64,000 nt of DNA from positions 67,170 to 131,169 of the forward strand of contig CAJNOP010000062.1 of NCBI GenBank assembly GCA_905250075.1, in the 5' to 3' direction. The notes beneath the pieces are model-generated. The model was not told the DNA's origin. It did not search any database and worked only from the letters and a program-made list of their open reading frames with translations. Position 1 is the first letter of the stretch. Each line of letters begins with the position of its first letter. This DNA is from Rotaria sp. Silwood1 (taxonomy: Eukaryota > Rotifera > Eurotatoria > Philodinida > Philodinidae). A program made the position numbers and the translations under genes. Shown here in pieces: positions 25,341 through 36,600 of this stretch.

Positions 25341-25958
25341 CGAGGGAACGTTCCCAAGTGTCCCATCGTTTTTGAGTTCGGACTCTATACAGAAGGTAGA
25401 TCCCAGTGACGTATGAAAAACTCCAGAAGAATAAATGCCCTTAGGCCTTCTGTCTAGAGTTATAGGCATTTTACCGAAATTTTAGCCTCTGGCATGGTAA
25501 ATACCGACAAATCAAATGATGGTATTTCGACCTAAGATTTTGCCCACAAATAGATCTATTTGTGAGTACAATACGCTGAAAATTTCAGCTCAAAAGAATG
25601 TTTTATTCCTGAGATATTAAAGTCCCAAAAATCAATAATATCCCACGAAAGATGCTAGAATTTACTGTTTTTTGGGACTTTAATATCTCAGGAATAAAAC
25701 ATTCTTTTGAACTGAAATTTTCAGGATATTCTACTCACAAATAGATCTATCTGTGGACAAAATCTCAGGTCGAAATACAGTCATTCGATTGATCGGTATA
25801 TACCATGTCAAAGGCTAAAATTTCGGTAAAATGCCTATAACTCTAGACAGAAGGCCTAAGGGCACTTATTCTTCTGGGGTTTTTCATACATCACTGGGAT
25901 CTACCTTATGCATAGAGTCCGAACTCAAAACGATGGGACACTTGTGAATGTTTCCTCG
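25341..25958. mobile_element. Foldback element, 618 bp, nearly perfect 291-bp arms
   Basis: Left arm 25341-25631 and right arm 25668-25958 are inverse copies with few differences, around a 36-bp spacer. The ends read CGAGGGAACGTTCCCAAGTG and its near complement. TTA flanks both sides (25338-25340 and 25959-25961), which would fit a 3-bp target duplication as in PIF/Harbinger elements, but three bases are weak evidence. No coding capacity. High arm identity suggests recent origin or arm homogenisation. Confidence 0.75.
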
Positions 25959-25961
25959 TTA

Positions 25962-27616
25962 GTGCAATAGCACATTTTGTAGAGAAGTGTTTGCTGTACA
26001 AAAAGATCGACTCAGACAATTGTTAGTATGTTCGAAAAGAAAACCTATTGGCTGATCATTAAAAATAATTTTTCCGATTTTTCAAAAAATTTCTTATTAC
26101 TCTTGAACAATCAGAAATAATTTCTAGCAGATCACAAATGGACAAACATCTCGTCTAAAAATTTTCTCATTAGCTGTTAGTATTCTTGTTACTCTTAACT
26201 GCTATTACAGGCAGATGATAGCAGAAATTAGAACTCCATAAAGAAATTTGGTTGTACGATGTACCAAAAGAAACAACAGTCGCTGAGTCATTCTAGTTGA
26301 TCAGGAAGCTCAAATGCGACTCATTAAAAATCGTCTATTGATATTAATCTCGATTGCAATTGTAGTATTGATGTGGAGAACATAAATAATCAGAGAATTT
26401 AATTATGAAGTAAAGATTATTTTCTGAAAGAACAGTCACTGGAACAAATATGTTTAGAAATCTTTAAATGTGTATACCAGTCTAAAATAATTTAACCTCT
26501 TAAAATAATCTTTTTTTTTTAAAAATACAGAGTGATAAAATAAAATTGTAGATTTCTGATTTTATTTCACTCATTGTTAATTCAGTTTTCTTACAATATA
26601 TTTCCTTTGAACTGTTTCGAAAAATGTTTTACGAATGACAATTAATTCAAATCTTTGCTCGAAATAATAGTCTGAGAACTTCGCTTTTATATTCTCGATG
26701 TATCTAATGAAATTTAAAAGAAAATCATTCTTATTAGATATCATCAACAAAGATTATTTTATAATTTCTTGTATATTCAATACAATTATATTCTGCTTTC
26801 TGAATGAACTCTTTTGAATCATCTAACATGCCTAATGCATTTACAGGTAATATAAGAACTGGAAGAAATAAAACAATTAAAGCGAACAGTTATATTCTTT
26901 TTGTGAAACACGATCTAAACAGAGTGTCGAAGTGAATGGATAAAAATTTGAACCTATTCTCGCACAATATACATCTAGGCAGACATTCGGTTAAACATGA
27001 AAATAGCACTTTTTCAAGGTGTAAAAAAATTGGGAACTATGCTTCGAAATATAGTCTATCGAATGCTATCATTTTGTTACAATCCGTAAAGATAGTGGAA
27101 AATCAGTTGCTCAAAATTATTCTGAAAATTATGATGTTACCGAGAAGAATCGTTTATAACAAAATGAAACCTTTTCAATAGACAAACCAAGTTTAAAAAA
27201 GTCCTTAGGGTTCATTTGTGTAGCCGTGTTTTTTTTTCTCAATGTTTCTATGCCATCTTGAAATGCTTGAAGAGCTCTCTGAATTCATATGAAAGTAGTA
27301 TAGTTACTCATGATATTTGCAGATAGAAAATACTGATTATCATCAATGATCATTAAATATTTAAATCAATTTATGCATATTGTATTTAAATATCGTAAGA
27401 CTAATTCTATCAAGGCTCAATTTCAAACACTCTGCGTGATAGTTTGACATAGATGAAATAAAATTTCTCGAAGAGAGGTTCAATGAGTTAAGACTTAACG
27501 CTACAAGTAAACAAGTTCGATTCTTACACTTATTTTTGTATGTAATTTAATATTTGTGAAATGAATAAATGTTTATTTATTTTTTTTTATACATAAGAAA
27601 AAACAATCCTATTTTT
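25962..27616. other. Intergenic, nothing recognised
   Basis: AT-rich; the 26936-27181 open frame (+) has no recognisable motif. It ends at the 3' side of the FAM192A-like gene. Confidence 0.35.
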
Positions 27617-28657
27617 TCATTCACCACCCCCAGTTGAGGCAGCAGCAATATCTTGTAATTGTTTAGCTAATCTTTTTCGTTGTGCTAATGATGATTGAAT
27701 ACCAGCATTATTTGAATATCGAGAAAGACCATCTTCATCACTACTTTCACTTGAATCAGATGAATCTGTAAAGCCTTCAGCTGGACCTATTCCAGGTAAA
27801 CGACCACCAGGTACAAGTAAACGTGGTAAACGTGCTGGTGGTTCTAATTTTGTTTGTTGTTGATCATTTTCTTCATTATCATCTTCTAATGGACGTTTTA
27901 ATGATTCATTTGTTGAACTAGAATAATTACTTTTTTTAATGAAAGAAAATAAAAATTCTTTTTTTCAATTAACCTTTTTCGTTTAACAATGCCACTAAGT
28001 AATTGTTTTTGTTTATTAACTACGGGTGGTATAATATGTTGTTTAATTGATGTTGGACGAGTATTTGCTGAAGCAGTTTCTAATTCTTTTTGAGCCTTGT
28101 ATTTTATGGAGTTAAGGAAAAAGAAGTTTTTTCTATATAAAAGTAAACCTTATTCTTAGGAAAAAAAGACTATAAATGAAATGAAAAAAAAGGATATTTT
28201 TAATTCTTCAATTTCTTCTTGTTCCATTCGTTTTAATTCACGTTGTTTTTCAATTTTAGCTCGATCTAAACGAGTTAAAAACTCTGTTTCATCTTCATCG
28301 AGACCACGAATTGAATTTTCTATAAAGGAAAAACAATTAGTATTAACAAATCAATACTTATTTCTATATTTGTACTTGCTGCCCACGTATCCTCAAATTC
28401 CTGTTTTTTAGCATCATGTTGTGCTTTTAGCTTTTCATAGAGAGATCTTGTGTCAAATACTTCAGCTGGTGCTTCTATATAATATAAATATAGAATGAAA
28501 TAAGATCAAGATAACAGAAAATATATATTATACCAATCGGATCAGTTGCTGATCGTACACGTTCCCAATCAGCTTGTCGTCGTTGTCGTTCAATTTCAAT
28601 TTGTTCTTCAGTTAAAAATTGTTTTAAATTAGTCGATAATGAAGATTGATCAGTCAT
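27617..28657 (-). CDS. FAM192A: FAM192A/NIP30 (PSME3IP1) orthologue, 256 aa (5 exons)
   Basis: Nuclear protein family that in mammals binds the PA28-gamma (PSME3) proteasome activator. Model: exons 28657-28534, 28474-28376, 28319-28198, 28098-27974 and 27917-27617; phases join to 771 nt, and 256 aa is close to the human 254. Family landmarks: the N-terminal block EIERQRRQADWERVR with EVFDTRSLYEKL after it, the signature RGLDEDETEFL in exon 3, a Lys/Glu-rich coiled region (EQEEIEELK), LLSGIVKRKSS, and the C-terminal PGIGPAEGFTDSSDSSES acidic-Ser motif that in the family carries CK2-type sites. The start is the ATG at 28655-28657; a GTG 15 bases upstream would add residues but is not expected. 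Intron 3 lacks GT-AG borders and looks U12-type (separate entry). The other introns are 55-60 bp GT-AG. Confidence 0.93.
28099..28197 (-). other. Putative U12-type AT-AC intron in the FAM192A-like gene
   Basis: Read on the minus strand, the 99-nt intron begins ATATCCTTT, the U12 5' splice-site consensus, holds TTCCTTAAC (28111-28119), the U12 branch-site consensus, and ends ATAAAATAC 12 nt after it. Removing it joins GAA TTA AAA to AAG GCT CAA in phase 0 and restores the family's alignment. Reading through hits a stop within about 15 codons, and no GT-AG pair in the region keeps the frame. Confidence 0.82.
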
Positions 28658-30612
28658 CGTTGATAAGTTCACCTTAAATTAAGAAATAGCCAAAAATAAA
28701 ATAAATAGACTAGATGAATAAAATGGATCATTTTGTTATGCCTATTGGATATTCATTTCTGACCAAACACGATCGAGTGAAAGATGTCACTTATTGTTGT
28801 ATTTCTTACAGATATTTGTGAGTAATCAGACTTAATCGTAAGAAATGCTGATAAAAAGAAATTATTAAAAGTAGACTGAATTTTTGGAAATTTAGTTTTT
28901 TTTTTTTTTTTTTATTGACATGAAATATTCCTAGAATTGATTTATTCCGTACAGATTGCCTTTTGGATATAGATATGTGTAATAAATATCCATGTCTCGA
29001 GAATGGTCCTGATTTTGAGATTTTGAAAAAACAAAGATCGGCATAAAATCTTGATTACAGTACAAGAAACCACTTTTTGAAAATCGACTATAAATCAGAA
29101 CAATGAATCGTATTAAAAATAACCAAACAAGCTCTCTATGATTATTAACAGCAAGTACATCGTGTTTCAAATTGTAATTCTGCAGAGCGTCTGCTAACAT
29201 TTTTTTTTCTAAAGATCCACTCAAAAACCGATCTTGGACTAGGTAAATTTAAATCGCGTGAGATTTTCAGCATATGTTGATGCTATAACGTGGAGGCTAG
29301 GCTAAATTTCTAGTTTGCAACATTTCTTTCTTTGTCTCCTCATTTCATAATATGTTACAATATAAAAGTAAAGAGAAAACAAGTAAAAGTTTCTGAAGAG
29401 ACAAGAATCAATAGACAACACTAAAGTAACAAAGACACTGATAAATACCATAGATATGAAATAAGATCAGACAGAACTAATACTTTTTGTATACTGTATA
29501 GAGTTAAACTAGAAATCAATCTTCAATAAAAAAGACCAAAATTACATTAGTACCGTTTTCTCTTTTTTTTTTTTATCGTCGACAATACAGAAAACTTCCT
29601 AGAAGACATATGGACTCTCTATCCAACACAATGTATAATTAATTTTTCTTTAACTGTTTTCATGAAACACAAATCATAATGAGTCAAACTATGCACACAA
29701 TGTCAAATAAAACACACAGTCACGAAAAATAATCCATAAAATATTTCACATAGAAATGAAAACTTCTGTTGAAGTTAATTTATGAGAATCATGTATTGAA
29801 CTTTAATGTCGTATTCAATTCTTTCCATTGAAACTCTGATCTAACAAAATCGTTCTTGTTTTGGAAGAAAAAGTGTATAGTACTCAATTTAATATATCTC
29901 AATAGTCATAATCCTACAGCTAGAAAACATGATCAAAGATAAGTATTGTTGTTCTCGACAAGTTACAAGGAAAATTGTGTACAGAATAATAATTTTATCA
30001 GAGAGATAAAACACTATCAAAATGTACTTTTTTATTCTCACTTTATGTCTATTATGAGGGGAAAACAATTGAGATTTCAGTTTTGAAGTCTCATGAAGTC
30101 TTCTGGATTTTTTTGACGTACACTTAGTGCACGAAAAATTCATAAGAAAACCAATGAAATAGTAAGATTTTTGATGATCATATTTTAGCAAAAATGTGAA
30201 CTTTTATTGTTTTGTTAATCTGCTGGAAATGTCCGTGTTCCTTTGAACTTAAAAAAAAGTATAGTTAATAGTTCAATTCTTTTTAATGAAGTTATTTATT
30301 TCCATTAGAAATGTTCTATCAATTTGATATCAACTTTCTGAAGAATTTTAATCTTTTTGTTTGTTTCTATCACTCGTGAAAGTCTATCAGCCGATAAACG
30401 GCTAGTTTTATCGGTCAATAACCAAAAAGCTGTTTGCTTATATATATATAAATTTAGGCTTGCTATTTATTTGCACCTGAAAATAAGGGCTCTTCATTGC
30501 TGGATTGATCAAATGATATATATCTATATCATCACAGTCCACCTGATTAGTTTTTATTTCATCAACATTTTCTGCGATTGTCACAACGGGAAGAAGCGAA
30601 ACTTCAGGAGTG
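28658..30612. other. Intergenic with a diverged copy of the palindrome repeat near 28930-29280
   Basis: The stretch near 29222-29275 (minus orientation: ctgaaaatctcacgcgattt) resembles both arms of the 8.3-11.7 kb palindrome (ctgaaagtttcatgcgattt near 9340; ctgaaaattttacgtgattt in the other arm), so a third copy of the same dispersed repeat is likely. The minus-strand frame 28931-29224 lies in it and has no recognised function. The rest is AT-rich and unassigned. Confidence 0.35.
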
Positions 30613-30710
30613 CGTACTTACCTCGTACTTCCATGATACTTCCTCGTACTTCCATAGTACTTCCTTGTATTCCATTATACTTCTCTGTAATTCACAGTAC
30701 TTTCGCAGAT
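30613..30710. repeat. Short tandem repeat, 10-11-bp TACTTCC(T/A)CG units
   Basis: About nine diverged units on the theme tacttcctcg / tacttccatag. A similar run is found at about 31880-31972 in the same orientation, so the two flank the 30.7-31.9 kb segment. Confidence 0.6.
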
Positions 30711-30967
30711 GGTTAGAATCAGTTTTTTAATTGCTAATACATCGGAATTTGATCTTTATCAATAGAGATGGGTTCACTTTCTAAGAGAAAGTCTCATTAA
30801 ATAAAGTGTACTTTTGAATGAAGAACATTTAATTTCGTATTATCGTTGAGTCATCCATATATAAATTTCTTATTGAATGAAGCGTAGGTAGATATAGCTT
30901 TCAAAAATGCAAAATAAATAATAGTTGTCGAGCGGAAAAAATTTAAAAGAAGTTATCTCAGTAGAAG

Positions 30968-31742
30968 TGTTAGCGTTCCCGTTCCTAGGAACGAAAACGC
31001 GTCTCAAAATTGCATTTTTCATATTTGTTTCAATATGGTGAAGTTTCTAGACATGTTCTCTTGTATTTTTCTGTTTGGGTGCTCAGCGTTCCCCGTTCCC
31101 AGAAATGGGAACGGGAACGCGACATGGATTCCCTTAACTTTTAACGAAAGGCTTCCGAATTCATCGAACGAAAGGCAATTTCCTACAAATACCGATACTT
31201 TATAAAGTGTGACCGAAGATAATCAAGGTCGAGAAATTCGAATCTGCAATCGGTTTCTCAAAATTCTGAGTTTGATTTTTTTGCTAAAAAAATTTTTTTC
31301 AGTGGAAAAATCAAACTCAAAATTTTGAGAAGCCAATTATAGATTCAGGTTCCACGACCTCGATTACGATTGATCAAACTTTACAAAAAAATTGTTATTT
31401 TTCAAAAATATCCTTTTCGAACATAAAAAATCAAATTCAAAACTTTGAAAAACGAATTGCAGATTCGGATTCCTCGACCCCGGCCACCTTTGGTCAAACT
31501 TTATAAAAAAATCGTCATTTTTCGAAAATAGTCTTTCCTTGCAGAAAAAGATCAAACTCAAAATTTTGAGAAACTGATTTCAGATTTGGATTTCTCGACC
31601 CCGATTACCTTCGGTCAAATTTTATAAAATATCGTTATTTTCAAGAAATTGTCTTTCGTTCGATGAATTCGGAAGTTTCCCGTTAAAAGTTAAGGGAATC
31701 CATATCACATTTCTGTTCCTAGGAACGGAACGCAAAAGTGAC
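30968..31742. mobile_element. Composite foldback element with about 119-bp tandem units
   Basis: The ends carry GCGTTCCCGTTCCTAGGAAC (near 30973) and its near complement (near 31714-31733), each holding the palindrome GTTCCTAGGAAC. A second inverted pair lies inside: ggattcccttaacttttaac (31126-31145) and its inverse (31682-31701), and gaattcatcgaacgaaag with its inverse. The core has one inverted and three direct units of about 119 bp (31200-31640), each holding a variant of aaactcaaaattttgagaaa and ttcctcgaccccg. No coding capacity; family and exact target duplication undetermined, so borders are approximate. Confidence 0.6.
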
Positions 31743-31879
31743 ATCCTTACAGAAAATTATCCTTTGAAAACTGTTATTGAATGTATTGTGTATCATAGTT
31801 TCGAATAATAGCGTACTTAACAAAAACCATGATATAGATATGAGAGGTCATTCATGGTCCAGCATAATTAATTGTCCTT

Positions 31880-31972
31880 CAGTACTTCTTTCCTTATAAT
31901 TCCTTGTTCTTCATCTGTATTTCTCTCGTACTTCCATTGTACTTTCATTATACTTCCTCGTTCTTCAAAAAT
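31880..31972. repeat. Second short TACTTCC tandem run
   Basis: Diverged units such as tacttccattg, tactttcatta, tacttcctcgt. Same theme and orientation as 30613-30710; probably one array split by insertion of the intervening repeat DNA, or two related arrays. Confidence 0.5.
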
Positions 31973-31974
31973 AT

Positions 31975-32193
31975 TTGGAAGTAGATGAAGTCCCGCTATT
32001 TCCCCCATTGACCGAACCCATCTATACAAAAGCACAACTCAAAAAACGACTAGAAGATGAATGGAATGATGTTGATCAACAGTTGTATCTATATTTGACT
32101 GATTCGATGCCAGATCGAAATTCAGAAATGCTTAAAAGTCAAGAGTACATATTTTATTTAATTATGTTACTTATTTGCATATTTTGTTTTTGA
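31975..32193 (+). other. Unassigned open frame, protein-like first 55 codons
   Basis: The frame begins VPLFPPLTEPIYTKAQL and continues with charged, helix-prone sequence (KKRLEDEWNDVDQQLYLYL) before dissolving into AT-rich hydrophobic codons. The composition of the first part is coding-like, so it may be a real exon or a fragment of a decayed gene. It directly follows the TACTTCC tandem run. I do not recognise the family and find no clear partner exon. Confidence 0.25.
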
Positions 32194-32553
32194 AATGTAA
32201 TAGAGAATAATGAAAAATATCTTAAACTTTTGACTATCGAGAAAAATATGTATTGCGCTGTACATCCTCAGCTAACGAGCAACTTGATCAAACAAATAAA
32301 CCACGTAGAACTCAATTATGCCTACATATAGGGTGGGGTGTGAATGCCAGTTGTTTATGTCTTCTTTTTGATAGCACTCACATTCACATTCACATCCATC
32401 GACTACCTCACATGTTGATTATGAAATTGCTAAATTGTGGAGTGAATTAAATCATGTCAAATCTTCACTAAGCAAGTCATCAATGTTTATAATGATAAAA
32501 TAATCGAATCGAGTATATATTACATTTTTGTTTGTATGAAGGGAAGAAAATTT
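32194..32553. other. Intergenic, nothing recognised
   Basis: Contains a short CA-type run (cattcacattcacatcc, about 32382-32398) but no gene that I can support. Confidence 0.3.
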
Positions 32554-32561
32554 ATTTGTAT

Positions 32562-33018
32562 CAGAGATGTCCATCGCGGCTGAAAATCTGCCGCTGCCGC
32601 GCCGCGGCCTTAGAAAAAAAAAGCCGCCGCACCGCTGCCGCGCCGCGACGGTTTATAAAAAAATGTTGCCGCGACGCTGCCGCACCGCGATGACTTATAA
32701 AAGAAACGCTGCCGCGCCGCTGCCGCGATGAATTATAAAATAAACGTGCCGCTTCCGCGCCGTTGCCGCGACGGTTTTCAAAAAAGTGTTTCTAATTTCA
32801 CTGCTGTGACTATATTTGACCAGAGATATGGGTACTAGTCCATCAGATTTATTCAATATCAGGGCGTTTCATTTGTAAATCCTGAAATTCTATTAAATTC
32901 ATACAGTTTTTCAATGTCCTCCAAAAAAAGTCCTGCCGCTGCCGCGATGACTTTTTAAAAAACCTGCCGCTGCCGCGCCGCCACCGCCCTCGCGGCAGCG
33001 CCGCGATAGACATCTCTG
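32562..33018. mobile_element. GC-rich hAT-type non-autonomous element with 8-bp target duplication
   Basis: A 457-bp element with ends CAGAGATGTCCATCGCGGC and, inverted, CAGAGATGTCTATCGCGGC (one difference), flanked by an exact 8-bp repeat ATTTGTAT (32554-32561 and 33019-33026). Inside, diverged tandem units of about 40 bp alternate a GC-rich block (ctgccgcgccgc type) with an A-rich block (tttataaaaaaa type), from about 32589 to 32790, with more GC-rich blocks at the right end. The GC-rich composition is unlike its surroundings. CAG ends and the 8-bp duplication point to hAT. No transposase. Confidence 0.85.
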
Positions 33019-33026
33019 ATTTGTAT

Positions 33027-33658
33027 ACCATAATTTGCATGATCGTACATATTGATTTTATCAAAATAGAAGTTTTCTCATAATGACATCCATATTCTTT
33101 GATTTATTTTCTTTCATTTGAAAATGATGAACACATGTGGAATGCAATCATATGACTATCGATCGAAGAGATATATTTTGTTGATAATGATTAGAAAAGA
33201 AATGTTTATTCTCATAAAATTTTTCATTACTATTTCATTTCAAAGGTTTTAAAGTTGTCGCTGAATTATCATCATGAAAGAAAAATTATTTATTTAGATA
33301 GAAGATCTTTTTGAATAGAAATAATCAAGATGACTCTATAGGATATTATTCGAGATTATTTTTGGCATAGAGATTGTTCAAATGCATAAGTATGTTAACA
33401 ATCAGGTGTCTTGATAACGTCAGACAATACGCAAATAGAAAATAATTACGAGTGATAAATCACGAAAGAGATAAGAGAAAAAAAAGTTCATTATTAATAT
33501 ATTTTTTCCATTATCATCATTTAAATTACGTTTTTTCCAATTTTGCCAAAGGGCTTCCATCTGTTCAGAAAATTAAAAAAAAATAAACATTCATGATTTT
33601 GTATTGAAAATCTGTTAGAAACAATTCTTTCATATCATTCCATTCTCTTGAATTAATT
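33027..33658. other. 5' flank of the glutamate receptor gene
   Basis: AT-rich; presumably holds the promoter and 5' UTR, but I see no TATA box at a convincing place. Confidence 0.35.
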
Positions 33659-36600
33659 ATGTGTCGCTTTCTGGTTTTATTTGTCTGTTTTATTCAACCT
33701 ACTTATTATTTGAATACTGTTCAAATTCTTGGTCTTTTTCCTAAATATTACGATACAATTTCTCAGAATCTCAACACAAATCAAAGTTCCCACTGGACAA
33801 CTCAATCCATGGAAATGTTTGACGTAGCTATTATTCTTGCCGATCGCTACAAGATCTATGTGAATGGTCAACCTATCAAAGGCAATATTCTTCCGATAAA
33901 TACAATTAGTAATGGATTTGCCGAATTTGAGCTTGTCTGTCAATCAATTTCTAATACAAATGAACACGATGTTTTAGGTATCGTCGGACCAACAAGCTCT
34001 ACAAGTGCACGCTATCTTGGTCCATTTGCGGCACGTATAGGTATACCACTTGTTTCTTACACTGCAACTAATGCTGATCTTGATGACAAATTAAACTATC
34101 CAACATTCTATCGTACTATTCCTTCGGATATTCTTGCGGCTGAAGCAATTGTGAAATTATTTAAATATTTTTCATGGAAAACTTGTTCAATAATTATTGG
34201 AAATGATGATTATGGTTATGGTGGATTGAAACTATTAGCAGAAGGTCATTATACAAATTTGACGATTCAAGAGCGATTAATATTTGATCCACGAATTGAT
34301 AAATTTCAAGCTGATTTAAAGCAAACCTTAGAAAAAGGTCGATCTCGTATTGTACTAATCTGGGCTAATCATAGTGCATCTACAAGAATTATTCAACATG
34401 CACTTCATGCACGTCTTCTCCGTGGAAAATATGTATGGATAACGACAAATAAGGTAAAATGTAAAGATATTTTAATTTTTCAAGTTTCCTCCATTTTCTC
34501 AAAGAAATTAAACTATGAATGAAAGAAAAACCTACCAAGAGGTGTGTATTTCTGGCGATACTAACGACTTATTTTGTGTCTTAGGATCATCAAAGCTTCA
34601 TTAATTCATTTTAATTTCTACTGTAACATTGCTATTTTCAGATTGATTTCAGTACATTCAAACAAGACGAATGGCTTAGTTTAACCGGTATTCTTACTGT
34701 AGTGCCTTTCATAGGTAATAATAGTACCTTTGGTGTTAATGAAACTTTACAAAAAGAGGCTTTCGACATTTGGCGTAATTTGTCACATGGTAAAAACAAT
34801 CTTCCGGAACTTCTATCTTCTATGAGTTTAGAAGCAATGTATACATTTGATGCGGTTTGGGCTTTAATTCAAGCATTGAACAAATCAGTGACTAACAATA
34901 AATCACCATCGTTGAAGAAGTCATTAACTTGTTTTAATAGTTCATTACAAAATCATGACGAGTATCTTAAGTATTTAAAGAATACTAGTTTTTTCGGCGT
35001 TTCAGGATGTATTCAATTTTCTAACATCAATTCAAATGACCGTATTCATGGTGCCAGTTATGGACTCTACAATATACAACCGTCGGAATCGAAAAACGCT
35101 ACTGGAAAAGAAGAGATAACCTATATAAAAGTATTGGCATGGTATGAAAGAACTCGTAATTGGACAAATTCTACTGATGAAGACAATAGTTATATCATCT
35201 GGCCCAACAGTGACAACACAAAAGTACCAGCTGATTATCCACAACTTCAAGGTTAGGAAAAAGTTAATAGTTTAATTAAAAAACGCTATGATCATTGTAT
35301 ATATAGAAAGGAGAAGTGAAAAAATACTGACGATCAAGAAAAGTGAGAAGCTTTGAAACATCATCTATTATCTATATACGTAATGGGGAGTGTCTGTATG
35401 GCTCTTACCAAATGAATGATTGAAGGTGTCAGGTCATGCTTTAAGCAAAAACAAACAGGCGCGTAGTATGTAAAGGTTCCTGCTAGTACAAAAATATATG
35501 TTTGCCTAAGGACGGAACATTTCAAGGTGAAACGTTTCATTTTTTAGTCATGACTTGATGCATCTGATAGGCTTCAATGAATTATATCTATTAGAAAAAT
35601 AATTTTTTTATATAATTTCGATTATAGGATCTAACATCAGTGTCTGCTGTTACTTTCAAATTTTCATCTGAAACTTTGACAAGATAAAAATTCCATTAAG
35701 AGTAGCGTACATTAAAAATATCAGAAGTTTTGAATGAAGTCTCTCGGAGAAACGAACTTTGTAAGGTATAGATTCTTCGTCATAGAGAACATATTTACAG
35801 CAAGCGTTTTTTGAAGGTTTGTTGTCTTACAGAAGCTTGTTTCGAAAATTTGAACATCTTCTATGCAAGTTAATTTAATTGATGTCATTGTGTGTGGAAA
35901 ATTTCAAATCAATATTCGAAAGACTCATGCTTCAATGTCGCACTCTACAGCTGATTTTGCGATAGGTTTATTTAAATAGAATTTTCTGTCAATATTATTT
36001 ACTGTTATCTATTTTTTAAAGCGGCGCAATAATTTCCATGTCTTGTATTTAGGACAACATTTGCGAATTCTTGTCATTGAAGCACCTCCATTCGTTATAG
36101 TACACAATTCTTCGGCTCAAAACCCAACCTCAGGCGGTGCTAAAAATTTTGAACAAATCAGACATCGTTCTGATCCTCTGAAAACAAAACATCCAGGAGT
36201 TCTTATTTACGGATTTGTTGCTGATTTCATTTGTGAACTTGAGAGACAAATGCATTTTACTTACACAATTAATGTAGCTGATCCATCAATGGCCTATCAT
36301 TCTCTTGTTGCATTATTAGCAGAAGATAATCGTCAATATGATATTATTCTATCAAATATTGCAGCAACTTCAGATCGTATGCTTAAAGTTGACTTTTCAA
36401 CACCCTTTCATGAAGATACATTTCGAATCATTACTCGACTAAATCCGTATTCCTCGTCGCTGAGTCTTTTCTCGTGTTTTAATCCATTTACTTGGGATGT
36501 ATGGGCGGCAATATTTGCGGTTATGATTTATTCAAGTATTATTATTTATGTTTTTGAACGGCATAATAGAGACACGGAAAATAATCAATCTAAATTAAAG

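Noticed and set aside
27480-27540. B-box-like agttcgattct suggesting a tRNA
   Set aside because: No matching A box at the right distance and no cloverleaf stems.
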